NCBI RefSeq assembly: GCF_020866965.1
Contig: NZ_JAJATX010000005.1
Location: forward strand, 88,756 to 152,755
Direction of reading: 5' to 3'
From: Microvirga roseola
Lineage (GTDB): Bacteria > Pseudomonadota > Alphaproteobacteria > Rhizobiales > Beijerinckiaceae
DNA length: 64,000 nucleotides
Positions 35,654 to 44,054 of the stretch are shown here, piece by piece. The translations under genes were made by a program, and so were the position numbers. The notes under the pieces are model-generated. The model ran no database searches. It saw only the letters and a program-made list of their open reading frames with translations, and was not told where the DNA came from. Position 1 is the first letter of the stretch. Each line of letters starts with the position of its first letter.

Positions 35654-38235
35654 GCGACACGACCTACGAAGGCGGGATTGCGGATACGCGGGCGAGGCAG
35701 CAGGACACGCCCGTTCACCTGCCCAATTCAACGCCACGGCCGGAAGGAGAGCTGGAGCGCCTCAAGCAGGTGTGGCGCGCCCCTCGCGGCTTTCACTTCC
35801 TCTCGGCGGTCAACAACAACTATGTCGGCGTCTGGTATGTCGGCGCGGCGCTCCTGTTCTTTGTCCTGGCGGGCGCCCTCGCTCTGATCATCCGCACCCA
35901 GCTAGCGCAGCCGGAGTTCCGGCTCATAGGGCACGATCTCTACAACCAGCTCTTCACTATGCACGGAACGATCATGATGTTCCTGTTCGCCGTGCCGATG
36001 GTGGAGGCGATGGGCGTCTATCTTCTGCCCAACATGCAGGCCGCGCGCGATCTCCCGTTCCCCCGCCTTTCGGCCTACGCCTTCTGGGCCTATTTCATCG
36101 GCGGCACGGCCTTCTTCACGAGCCTTTTCTTCGGATTGGCCCCGAACGGCGGCTGGTTCATGTACCCGCCGCTGACGAGCTACAAATACTCGCCCGGCAT
36201 CAATGCCGATTTCTGGCTCCTCGGCATCGGCTTCATCGAGATCTCGGCCATTGCCGGCGCCATCGAGATCATCGTCGGCATCCTCAAGACACGCGCCCCC
36301 GGGCAGAGTCTCGACAAGCTGCCGATCTATTCGTGGGCCATGCTGATCTTTGCGCTGATGATCGTTTTCGCCTTTCCGGCTATCATCACCGCAACCCTCC
36401 TGCTCGAGATCGAACGGGCCTTCCACTGGCCTTTCTTCATTGCGGAGCAAGGCGGCGATCCCCTTCTCTGGCAACACCTGTTCTGGTTCTTCGGGCACCC
36501 GGAGGTCTACGTGATCTTCCTGCCGGCCGCCGGCATGGTGTCCATGATGGTGCCGACCATGGCGCAGACGCCGCTTTCCGGCTATCGCCTCGTCGTTCTT
36601 GCGATCATCGCCACGGGCTTCCTCAGCTTCGGCCTGTGGGTCCACCACATGTTCACCACAGGGCTGCCGACGCTCTCCCTGAACTTCTTCTCGGCGGCGA
36701 GCATGGCGGTTGCGATCCCGAGCGGAATCCAGGTTTTCGCGTGGATCTCGACCATCGCATCGGGCAAGCTCCAGATGCGGACGCCGACCTACTTCCTGCT
36801 GGGTTTCCTGTTCATCTTCGTGCTCGGCGGCCTCACCGGCGTGATGGTGGCCGTCGTTCCCTTCGACTGGCAGGCGCACGACACCTACTTCGTCGTCGCA
36901 CATTTCCATTACGTTCTGATCGGCGGAATGGTCTTCCCCATATTCGCGGCCTTCTATTACTGGGCGCCCACCGCCTCGTCGCGGCCCCTTTCCGAGACTC
37001 TCGGCAAGTGGGTGTTCTGGCTCATGTTCATCGGCGTGAATGTCACCTTTTTCACGATGCACATCACCGGCCTGATGGGCATGCCCCGGCGCACCTACAC
37101 CTATATTGCGGAAATGGGCTGGGGCACGCTGAACATGATCTCGACGCTCGGCTCCTACATGATCGGGCTGGGTGTTCTGATCTTCCTCGTGGACCTTGCG
37201 AAGAACTTCCGGCCCTTCCGCGGCGAGAATGCAGGCAATGTCTGGAATGCCGGCACCCTGGAATGGCTTCCGAGCGAGAACTACCAGACCCGCTCCATCC
37301 CGATCATCACCAGCCGGGAGCCGATCTGGGATCAGCCCAACCTCGCCGAGGATGTCAAAGCCGGACGCTACTTCCTGCCCGGAGCGCAGACCGGAGGACG
37401 CGAAACGATCATCACAAGTCCGATCGACGCCCGTCCGCAATACATTCTGCAACTGCCCGGCCCGAGCTGGCCAACCGTGCTCGCCGCTCTCTTCACGGCG
37501 TGCTTCTTCCTCGGCCTGACGATCAAGCTGTACATTCCCGCCCTCGTGTGCGGCATCCTAGCCATCGCCTTCGTGATCTGGTGGCTCTGGGGCAGCGATC
37601 CGGGTCCGGCAGTGGATCCGGAGATCGACGTCGGCGGAGGCCTCGTGCTTCCCACCTACATGACGGGCTCGATGAGCCACTCCTGGTGGGCGATGATCGT
37701 CCTGATCCTCGTGACCGGAACGGTCTTCGCCTGCCTCATCTTCTCGTATTTCTTCCTCTGGACCGTCAATCCCGACATCTGGCCGAGATCTGGCGAGGCC
37801 CTTCCCTGGTTCGGCTGGCCCATCGGCGCGGCGCTTCTCTATGTCGCCAGCAGCGCTCTGATCTGGTTTGCGGGCAGAAGGCTGTCTCATGTACCGGAGC
37901 GAAGCTCCTGGCCGACCCGCATCGCCCTTATCCTTGCCGTGCCGCTCATCCTTGGCGCCGTTTCCCTCGAGGTTCTCGGACAGCTCTCGACGGAGGTGCG
38001 CCCGACGGACAGCGGCTACGGGGCCGTGGTCTACATGCTGTCGTCCTTCCAGGGCTTCTTCGTCACGGTCCTCTCCGTGATGGCGCTCTACACGGTCGCC
38101 CGCTCACTGACAGGACGCCTCAACCGCGTGCGCCGCTCGACCTTCGACAACACGCACCTGTTCTGGCACTACGGCGTCGCACAGGGCCTCGTGGCCCTCG
38201 TCGTCGTTCACATCTTCCCGCGGCTGCTGGGGTAG
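35650..38235 (+). CDS. coxA: Cytochrome c oxidase subunit I+III fusion
   Basis: 861 residues, GTG 35650 overlapping the coxB stop. Residues ~45-560 are subunit I: heme a ligand in FTMHGTIMMF, the HPEVY motif with its cross-linked Tyr and the D-channel Glu, CuB ligands WVHHMFTTG, and the heme ligands in HDTYFVVAHFHYVLIGG. After a polar linker (~560-620), residues ~640-860 form subunit III with seven-helix character (FSYFFLWTVNPDIWP, FWHYGVAQGLVALVVVHIFPRLLG). The I+III fusion is known from caa3 and ba-type branches. All ligand His residues are present. Confidence 0.95.
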   Translation: MSDTTYEGGIADTRARQQDTPVHLPNSTPRPEGELERLKQVWRAPRGFHFLSAVNNNYVGVWYVGAALLFFVLAGALALIIRTQLAQPEFRLIGHDLYNQLFTMHGTIMMFLFAVPMVEAMGVYLLPNMQAARDLPFPRLSAYAFWAYFIGGTAFFTSLFFGLAPNGGWFMYPPLTSYKYSPGINADFWLLGIGFIEISAIAGAIEIIVGILKTRAPGQSLDKLPIYSWAMLIFALMIVFAFPAIITATLLLEIERAFHWPFFIAEQGGDPLLWQHLFWFFGHPEVYVIFLPAAGMVSMMVPTMAQTPLSGYRLVVLAIIATGFLSFGLWVHHMFTTGLPTLSLNFFSAASMAVAIPSGIQVFAWISTIASGKLQMRTPTYFLLGFLFIFVLGGLTGVMVAVVPFDWQAHDTYFVVAHFHYVLIGGMVFPIFAAFYYWAPTASSRPLSETLGKWVFWLMFIGVNVTFFTMHITGLMGMPRRTYTYIAEMGWGTLNMISTLGSYMIGLGVLIFLVDLAKNFRPFRGENAGNVWNAGTLEWLPSENYQTRSIPIITSREPIWDQPNLAEDVKAGRYFLPGAQTGGRETIITSPIDARPQYILQLPGPSWPTVLAALFTACFFLGLTIKLYIPALVCGILAIAFVIWWLWGSDPGPAVDPEIDVGGGLVLPTYMTGSMSHSWWAMIVLILVTGTVFACLIFSYFFLWTVNPDIWPRSGEALPWFGWPIGAALLYVASSALIWFAGRRLSHVPERSSWPTRIALILAVPLILGAVSLEVLGQLSTEVRPTDSGYGAVVYMLSSFQGFFVTVLSVMALYTVARSLTGRLNRVRRSTFDNTHLFWHYGVAQGLVALVVVHIFPRLLG

Positions 38236-38240
38236 GACCG

Positions 38241-38606
38241 ATGGGCGACACCAATTTCATCCGCAGGTCGCTTTTCATGTCCGGAGGGTTTCTCATCTGG
38301 GGAGCCCATTTCGGCGTCGTCTACATTTTCAACGCCCTGGCCTGCGCCCGGCTCTTCGCCGGCCAGACCTATTTCGGGTTCGGAGTCGTTCCCCTTACCG
38401 TCAGCATCCTCACGATCCTTGCCTTGGCCGCGGTGCTTGCGGTGCTGTTGCTGGCTCTCTGGCGTCGCGGACCGGCGCGTACCTCGCGCGACGACAAGCC
38501 CGTCAACGATTTCATGCGTTACACGACCATCACCATCGCCGGACTGTCGCTGGTCGCCATCGCCTGGAACGGCATCCCGGCTCTGATCGTTCCGCCCTGC
38601 GCATAG
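38241..38606 (+). CDS. Small membrane protein in the oxidase operon
   Basis: 121 residues with three membrane segments: FMSGGFLIWGAHFGVVYIFNAL, VVPLTVSILTILALAAVLAVLLLAL and ITIAGLSLVAIAWNGIPAL. It begins 5 bp after the coxA/C fusion and ends 5 bp before ctaG. It may be an oxidase accessory subunit or a distant subunit IV equivalent; sequence alone does not decide this. Confidence 0.75.
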   Translation: MGDTNFIRRSLFMSGGFLIWGAHFGVVYIFNALACARLFAGQTYFGFGVVPLTVSILTILALAAVLAVLLLALWRRGPARTSRDDKPVNDFMRYTTITIAGLSLVAIAWNGIPALIVPPCA

Positions 38607-38611
38607 GCAAG

Positions 38612-39529
38612 ATGATGTGGGTTCTTCCCGCCATAATAGCACTGCTGCTGCCCGGAAATGCGCTAGCCCACAGCGACGGCCTGCCGGTCGGGCCCGAAGA
38701 CGTGTGGCATCACTGGACCTTCGATCCGTGGATCGTCACCCCGATGGTGCTGGCCTTCGGGCTCTATGCACGGGGCGTCGTGCGCCTCTGGGCGAGCGCG
38801 GGACTGGGGCGCGGTATCTCCATGCCACGCGTCGCATCCTATGCGGCGGGAGCCCTCGTTCTCATTGTGGCTCTCGTCTCGCCCCTCGATGCGCTCGGGG
38901 ATACCCTGCTGACGGCCCACATGATCCAGCACGTGCTTCTCGTTGCCGTCGTACCGCCGCTTCTCCTGGCCGGGGGGCCGGGCGCGGCGCTCCCCTGGGC
39001 GTTGCCGCAGCGCACCCGCCGCGCCATGGGCCGCAGCGCAGGCCTGCGCCTTCTCGGCCGCCGGACGGCCTTCCTCCTGCGCCCGCTCCCGGCGGCCGCC
39101 CTTCATGGCGTAGCGATGTGGGTCTGGCACGCTCCGGCGCTTTACGAGGCAGCCCTGCGCAACGAGGCCATTCACACGCTCGAGCACCTCAGTTTCTTCG
39201 TCACGGCGATGCTGTTCTGGCAGAGCCTCGTGCTGGCGGCGCGTAGCACGGCGACCCTGCCCGCTGCGATTGCGGCAGGCTTCCTCACCATGCTTCATGG
39301 CGGCTTCTTGAGTGTCCTGATCATCTTCGCGCCGCGGCCGCTCTACACCTGGTACGGCGACAGGTCCGATCTGTGGGGCCTCGGGGCTCTTGCCGATCAG
39401 CAGCTCGCGGGCCTCATCATGGGCGTGCCGACGAGCTTCGTTTACCTCTTTGCCTGCGTTGCCCTCGCCGCACGGTTCCTGGTTCCGACGCCGCCCTATC
39501 GCATGGCTGAGCAGAGATCCCCCATATGA
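38612..39529 (+). CDS. ctaG: CtaG-family (caa3_CtaG) cytochrome oxidase assembly protein
   Basis: 305 residues, about seven membrane helices. Typical features of the caa3_CtaG family: WHHWTFDPWIVTPMVLAFGLY near residue 32, HMIQHVLLVAVVPPLLLAGGP near 105, HTLEHLSFFVTAMLFWQ near 190 and DQQLAGLIMGVPTSFVYLFA near 265. The conserved His pairs could bind copper for the CuB centre. The operon lacks ctaB, ctaA and sco genes, so heme a synthesis must be supplied from elsewhere. The ATGA overlap couples it to the next gene. Confidence 0.9.
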   Translation: MMWVLPAIIALLLPGNALAHSDGLPVGPEDVWHHWTFDPWIVTPMVLAFGLYARGVVRLWASAGLGRGISMPRVASYAAGALVLIVALVSPLDALGDTLLTAHMIQHVLLVAVVPPLLLAGGPGAALPWALPQRTRRAMGRSAGLRLLGRRTAFLLRPLPAAALHGVAMWVWHAPALYEAALRNEAIHTLEHLSFFVTAMLFWQSLVLAARSTATLPAAIAAGFLTMLHGGFLSVLIIFAPRPLYTWYGDRSDLWGLGALADQQLAGLIMGVPTSFVYLFACVALAARFLVPTPPYRMAEQRSPI

Positions 39530-40875
39530 TCCGGCTGAGGCAGATCCTCATCACCGTGCGCGGACAGCTTTGGCTTCTCCCCGCATTCATGACCTTGATA
39601 GCTCTGGGGCTGGCCTATGTCATGCTGTCCCAGAGATTCAACTGGACCCAGTTCGGCGACACGGATCTCTGGTGGCTCTTCAGCGGCGATGCGGCGACGG
39701 CGCGCAATCTTCTCTCGACGCTGCTTTCCGGCATGATGACGATCACGTCGCTGGTCGTCTCGATGACGTTCGTCATCCTCACCCTTGCCGCCAACCAGCT
39801 CGGGCCGCGCCTCATCTGGAGATTCATCGAGGATCGGCAGATCCAATCGATCATCGGGCTGTTTCTCGGCACGATCTTCTACATCGTCATCGTGCTGCGC
39901 ACCCTGGATGACCAGCTCGCGCGCGCAGCCGTTCCTCACCTTGCGGTGACGGTCGGGACCGTGCTGACGCTGGCCTGCCTGTTCGCCCTGCTCTTCTACG
40001 TCCACAAGATCGCGCACTCCATCGTGGCCGACAACGTGGTCGAGCACGTCGCGAGGCGGCTGCACGAATCCCTCAACGATATCCTGCCTGACAAGGAGGA
40101 TGCACCGCCCCCTCCCGTGGAGGAGGAGCTTCCTCCCCATGCTGCCTGGATTTCCATTGGAGAGGCCGGCTACATCCAGACCATCGATTACAACGTGCTC
40201 GTCGATGTCGCGAATGAGTACGACGCCATCCTCCGGGTGCCGGTCCGCGCTGGGCATTTTCTGCTCAGGACCGGCAACCATGTCGAGATCCGCTCGGATA
40301 GCCCGATCAATGGCCGGGCCGTGAAGAAGATCCGGAAGGCCTTCGTCATCGGGCCTGAGCGCAATGCGACCCAGGACCTCGAATTCTCGTTCCGGCAGCT
40401 GGTCGAGGTCGCCCTGCGTGCCCTTTCTCCGGGCATCAATGATCCCTTCACCGCCATCGCGGTGGTCGACCGTCTCGGCGAGGCCATCGAGGCGATCCAG
40501 ATGCGGGCACAGGTGCCGGGCCGGCTGCGCGACGAGAAGGGCCACCTTCGCGTCATCGCCAGCCATTCCGAAACCATCGGCCTCGTCGATGCCTGTTTCG
40601 ACCAGATCAGGCAGGCGTCCAGAGAGAAGCCGGCGCTCCTGATCCATATTGCCGACACTTTGGGCAAGCTGGCAGGCGTTCTCACCGACGAGGGCTCCCG
40701 GGAGGCCGCGCTGCGCCAGCTGGACAGCCTTGCCCAGGCAGCCGAGGGCCTTCCCTTCCCCTATGACAAGGATGAAGCACTCCGCAGGATCGATGCTGCC
40801 AGGGTCAGCATCGTCGCTTCCGAGCCGGATCCGCCTCCGAAGCAGCGTCATCCGACGCCGACCGACGGAGTCTGA
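39526..40875 (+). CDS. DUF2254-family membrane protein
   Basis: 449 residues. Four membrane segments in the N-terminal ~160 residues (LLPAFMTLIALGLAYVML, FVILTLAANQLGPRLI, IIGLFLGTIFYIVIVLRTL, VTVGTVLTLACLFALLFYVHKIAHS) are followed by a large soluble domain with IQTIDYNVLVDVANEYDA and ALSPGINDPFTAIAVVDRL, which is characteristic of DUF2254. Function unknown. As last cistron of the oxidase operon, it may take part in membrane or redox homeostasis; that is guesswork from position. Confidence 0.85.
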   Translation: MIRLRQILITVRGQLWLLPAFMTLIALGLAYVMLSQRFNWTQFGDTDLWWLFSGDAATARNLLSTLLSGMMTITSLVVSMTFVILTLAANQLGPRLIWRFIEDRQIQSIIGLFLGTIFYIVIVLRTLDDQLARAAVPHLAVTVGTVLTLACLFALLFYVHKIAHSIVADNVVEHVARRLHESLNDILPDKEDAPPPPVEEELPPHAAWISIGEAGYIQTIDYNVLVDVANEYDAILRVPVRAGHFLLRTGNHVEIRSDSPINGRAVKKIRKAFVIGPERNATQDLEFSFRQLVEVALRALSPGINDPFTAIAVVDRLGEAIEAIQMRAQVPGRLRDEKGHLRVIASHSETIGLVDACFDQIRQASREKPALLIHIADTLGKLAGVLTDEGSREAALRQLDSLAQAAEGLPFPYDKDEALRRIDAARVSIVASEPDPPPKQRHPTPTDGV

Positions 40876-40949
40876 ACGGCCGAAACCCGGTTCGGCAGCT
40901 TCATGTACGACAGCGTACCGATTCCAGGAATCACGTCACCGTGCTTTCC

Positions 40950-40974
40950 GGAACGCCTGACAAGGAGGTGGGTT
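40950..40974 (+). promoter_or_regulatory. EcfG-like promoter upstream of sodC
   Basis: GGAAC (40950-40954), 16-bp spacer, GGTT (40971-40974), 75 bp upstream of the sodC start. It fits the alphaproteobacterial general stress sigma factor motif with one mismatch in the -10. Confidence 0.55.
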
Positions 40975-41048
40975 CTCGTACCGAGCGCATGTATGCGGTC
41001 CCGGACTCGCCGCATGGCGGCTCACTCCCCAACCGGATGAATGGAACG

Positions 41049-41582
41049 ATGATGAAGCAGCTTCTCCTCTGCACGGTCTTCCTGGCAAGCGCCGCTCCCG
41101 CCCTGGCACAGCAGCAGCCGACCTCCACGCCTGGGGATGCACGAGCCGTGTTCAAAAACAGGGACGGACAGACCATTGGCTCGGCGACACTGATCAACAC
41201 CCCCAATGGCGTTCTGATCAGGGCCGAAGTCTCGAACCTGCCGCCGGGGCCGCACGGCTTCCATATCCACGAAACCGGTCAGTGCGATGCATCCGGGGGC
41301 TTCGAGTCAGCCGGAGGCCACTACAATCCGGACGGCCAGCAGCACGGCTACTTCATCGAAGGCGGTCCGCATGCAGGCGACATGCCCAACCAGACGGTCG
41401 GGCAGGACGGCAAGATGATGGCTCAGGTCTTCAACCCCAATGTGAGCTTCGAGGGTGACGCGACGCTGTTCGATGACGATGGATCCGCTCTCGTGGTCCA
41501 CGCCACGGCCGACGACTACCGCAGCCAGCCCTCGGGCGCGGCAGGCGACCGTCTGGCCTGCGCCGTGATCGAGCGCAACTGA
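41049..41582 (+). CDS. sodC: Periplasmic Cu/Zn superoxide dismutase
   Basis: ATG 41049 gives 177 residues that begin directly with a signal peptide ending PALAQ; ATG 41037 is also possible. Metal ligands follow the family order: GFHIHETGQC near 65, ESAGGHYNPDGQQHG near 85, GGPHAGDMPN near 105 and VVHATADDY near 150. The Cys in TGQC and in DRLACAVI would form the structural disulfide. It converts superoxide to H2O2 and oxygen in the periplasm. A candidate EcfG promoter lies upstream. Confidence 0.95.
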   Translation: MMKQLLLCTVFLASAAPALAQQQPTSTPGDARAVFKNRDGQTIGSATLINTPNGVLIRAEVSNLPPGPHGFHIHETGQCDASGGFESAGGHYNPDGQQHGYFIEGGPHAGDMPNQTVGQDGKMMAQVFNPNVSFEGDATLFDDDGSALVVHATADDYRSQPSGAAGDRLACAVIERN

Positions 41583-41755
41583 TCGACACGATTCGAAGGC
41601 ACGATGGCAGTTGCACAAATCGCGCAGCTGCCATTTTTTCGTGCACGGCCCCGATTGTCTGTACGAGGGTGTACCCTGCCGCCCCCTGGTCGCGTTCCTC
41701 CCCTCTATCCTGCGCGTTCGCCCAAGAGGAAACGCAAAAAGAAGAGGTGAACGAC

Positions 41756-41899
41756 ATGAATCCGACAAAGGCCCGGGCTCCGGCTGGCGAGCGCCCCCGC
41801 AACGACCGAGTGACCGTTATCGGGAACGCCGTCGGCACGGCCGTCAGCGTCGCCGTCTTCAGTACGCTGCTGTGGACGATCGGGCTGCAGGTTTTCTGA
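41756..41899 (+). CDS. Small single-pass membrane protein
   Basis: 47 residues from ATG 41756 with GAAGAGGTGA upstream. A polar N terminus (MNPTKARAPAGERPRNDR) leads into one membrane helix, GNAVGTAVSVAVFSTLLWTI. Function unknown. It lies between sodC and the convergent cupredoxin gene. Confidence 0.6.
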   Translation: MNPTKARAPAGERPRNDRVTVIGNAVGTAVSVAVFSTLLWTIGLQVF

Positions 41900-41936
41900 C
41901 CCTGTCGGAGGCGAGCGCAGTTCTCGCCTCCTCCCG

Positions 41937-42437
41937 TCAGCCTCTCGGCGGGACGACGATGAAAAAGCCGCTCGTCTGCGGTGTGGGAATATGGCCCGGC
42001 TGATAGCAGGAATAGTAGTATTCGCCGGGAACTGGCGTCACCAGAGTCACCTGAACGGTGCTTTGCGGCGCGACCAGAAAGCCGCCGCGCACGAGATCCA
42101 TGGTGAATCCACTGGATTCGATCACACGGCCGAACCTGAAGAATTTGGGTGCAACGAAGGCCACCGGCTGCTCGGCGCGGTTTGTGACATGCAGCGCGAT
42201 CCTGTCTCCGGTCGGAAGCCACGCCTGCGGCGGCCGGCACTGGAGATTGCCGTTGATGATGCTTGCGCTGACCTCGACGGGCGCGACTCCCGGCGGAATG
42301 GGATCCGGAGTGGACGGCGTCGTGGTCTGCGCCGCAGCGGTTCCGGAGAGCGCCGCGAGTCCGGCCAGCGCCGGCAGTACGGCGAGGCGCAGCGAGCCTG
42401 ATAGAAGCTGCTCCTGAAGCTGTCGGGTTCTCCTCAT
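41937..42437 (-). CDS. Cupredoxin-like secreted protein
   Basis: 166 residues. A signal peptide (LPALAGLAALSGTAAAQ) is followed by a Pro/Thr linker and a beta-rich domain ending PGEYYYSCYQPGHIPTP, where C-x4-H matches the cupredoxin copper loop. The usual axial Met after the His is not obvious (PTPQTSG follows), so copper binding may differ or be lost. The upstream His ligand is not clearly visible either. The start codon overlaps the stop of the AI-2E-type gene, so they are co-transcribed. Confidence 0.7.
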   Translation of the reverse strand: MRRTRQLQEQLLSGSLRLAVLPALAGLAALSGTAAAQTTTPSTPDPIPPGVAPVEVSASIINGNLQCRPPQAWLPTGDRIALHVTNRAEQPVAFVAPKFFRFGRVIESSGFTMDLVRGGFLVAPQSTVQVTLVTPVPGEYYYSCYQPGHIPTPQTSGFFIVVPPRG

Positions 42438-43624
42438 TTTTTCCTTCCCTTGGATTGCGATGCCAAAGCCTGCTCCTCGCCTGGCACTTCCACCGGCTCG
42501 CCCAGTGTCTTGCGGACATAGAGCTTGATCACGAGGATGTAGGTGACGACGGTGAGCGGCGCGGCGATGATGATTCCGATCACGCCGAACAGGAGCCAGA
42601 AAGCGAGAACCGCGAAGAGGAGCAGCGCCGGCGGGATGAGAACGGCCCTCCGCTGCACCAGTGGGGTAATGACGTTGGACTCGAGCTGCTGCACGGCCAG
42701 GAAGAGGAGTGCCGTCCAGAGCACCGTGCTAAAACCATCTGTCAGCGCGAGCAGCAGAGCGGGAACGGCGCCGATGAAGGGACCGACGATCGGCACGAAC
42801 TCCATCAGGCCGGCGAAGAGGCCGAGTGCGATTGGCGCGGGCAGCCCGATCAGCCAGGCGCCGAGGGAGACCAGAACCCCGACGATGGCCATGGCAATCA
42901 GTTCCGCCATAAGCCAGAGGTGGAGGCCTTCGCCCGCATCGAGCAGCGCCTCGTTGACGGCCTTGTGGCGCGAGGGCGGGAAGAGCTTTACGAGGCCGCG
43001 CCGGTATGTGCCCGGATCGACCGCGAAGAAGAAGCCTGCGATGATGATCAGGATCAGGTTGGTAACGACTTCCAAGACCGTGGAGCCGAAGGTCGCCAAC
43101 CGCGAAAACAGGTCCTGTCCAAGGGACAGGAAGGTGCCGTCGAGACCCGTAGGACGATTCCCTTCCGGCTGCTGAGCAGCCGGGTTTCCGCTCTGCTGCT
43201 GCGCCTGCTGTGCCTGCTGTGCCTCCTGAGAAGCCTGATCGCCCATGCTGACGTCCGGCAGCGAGATCCCGAACTGGTTCTCCAGTTCCTGGATCGATTG
43301 CGGCAGGCGGCTGGTGAGCTCCGAAACCTGCCCGCGAACCTGGCTGCCGATGAGCCAGAACGCCAGTGCGATGAACAGCGCGATGACGACCGCGCCGATC
43401 GTGACGGCCCATGTCTGCGACACTGGAGTCCAGCGCCGGACCGGCGCAGCTGCGGCGAGAAGAATGGTCGCAACGATGAGCGCTGCGAATGTCAGCAGAA
43501 AAGCATTCCTGATCTGCCACGCGATGTAGGTCAGCGCGACGATGCCGACCACGACCAGCACATGCCTGACGAAGGAGGCCGAAGGCGTACTGTCGAACCA
43601 GCCTTCCGGATGTTCACGCCCCAT
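42434..43624 (-). CDS. AI-2E/PerM-family membrane transporter
   Basis: ATG 43624 was chosen because GGGAG lies 8 bp upstream, giving 396 residues. About eight membrane helices; family landmarks are GLMEFVPIVGPFIGAVPALLLAL near 265 and LESNVITPLVQRRAVLIPPALLLFAVLAF near 310. The polar loop around residue 120-160 carries a Gln/Ala-rich insertion (QEAQQAQQAQQQ, then NPAAQQPEGN). The family includes exporters and Na+/H+ antiporters; specificity cannot be assigned. Confidence 0.88.
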   Translation of the reverse strand: MGREHPEGWFDSTPSASFVRHVLVVVGIVALTYIAWQIRNAFLLTFAALIVATILLAAAAPVRRWTPVSQTWAVTIGAVVIALFIALAFWLIGSQVRGQVSELTSRLPQSIQELENQFGISLPDVSMGDQASQEAQQAQQAQQQSGNPAAQQPEGNRPTGLDGTFLSLGQDLFSRLATFGSTVLEVVTNLILIIIAGFFFAVDPGTYRRGLVKLFPPSRHKAVNEALLDAGEGLHLWLMAELIAMAIVGVLVSLGAWLIGLPAPIALGLFAGLMEFVPIVGPFIGAVPALLLALTDGFSTVLWTALLFLAVQQLESNVITPLVQRRAVLIPPALLLFAVLAFWLLFGVIGIIIAAPLTVVTYILVIKLYVRKTLGEPVEVPGEEQALASQSKGRKK

Positions 43625-43985
43625 GGCGCATCTCCCTGCCATTCTTGAACCCTTTCGAGGGCGAACTGCAAAGATCATCACAGAAGACGAACATGACTGC
43701 CTTACTCAGATCTGGCGTTTCGCTCCACAGTGAAAGAGCCCCGCTCCTACGCGGGGCGGGAGCGGGGCAGTTTGCTGAAGAGCGATCGGTCAGGAGCCCT
43801 CATGGGCCGATGCCCCAGACCTGGCGCCACTCCGAAAATGTCTCTTGGACCGCTTCGGACCGACGGGCCTGGCGCAGGACTCGGCGAGCACCCGCAGGGA
43901 TAAGCGCCCACGAGGCCCGCGGTTCGCCAGGGAACGCGCGAAGAGAGTGCACAATCGTACAAAGATCAGACCGCGAGCGGAGGGG
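43625..43985. other. Intergenic stretch without a supported gene
   Basis: About 360 bp between the AI-2E-type gene and the degP terminator. Short open frames here have no coding features. It contains a GC-rich hairpin (GCCCCGCTCC pairing with GGAGCGGGGC-like sequence around 43738-43768) and presumably the promoter of the AI-2E-type/cupredoxin operon. Confidence 0.5.
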
Positions 43986-44024
43986 CCCAAAAGTAAAGCC
44001 GCAGGCTGGTCCCCAGCCTGCGGC
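43986..44024 (-). terminator. Intrinsic terminator of the DegP-type gene
   Basis: A perfect 12-bp stem (GCCGCAGGCTGG with CCAGCCTGCGGC, 3-nt loop) is followed on the minus strand by TTTACTTTT. It lies 31 bp after the protease stop codon. Confidence 0.85.
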
Positions 44025-44054
44025 GATTTTCGCTGAACTTCGACGTACCGAATC

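Noticed and set aside
43747..43962. A 71-residue minus-strand frame between the AI-2E-type and degP genes
   Set aside because: Pro/Arg/Ser-rich, no SD, and it overlaps a GC-rich hairpin; no coding support.
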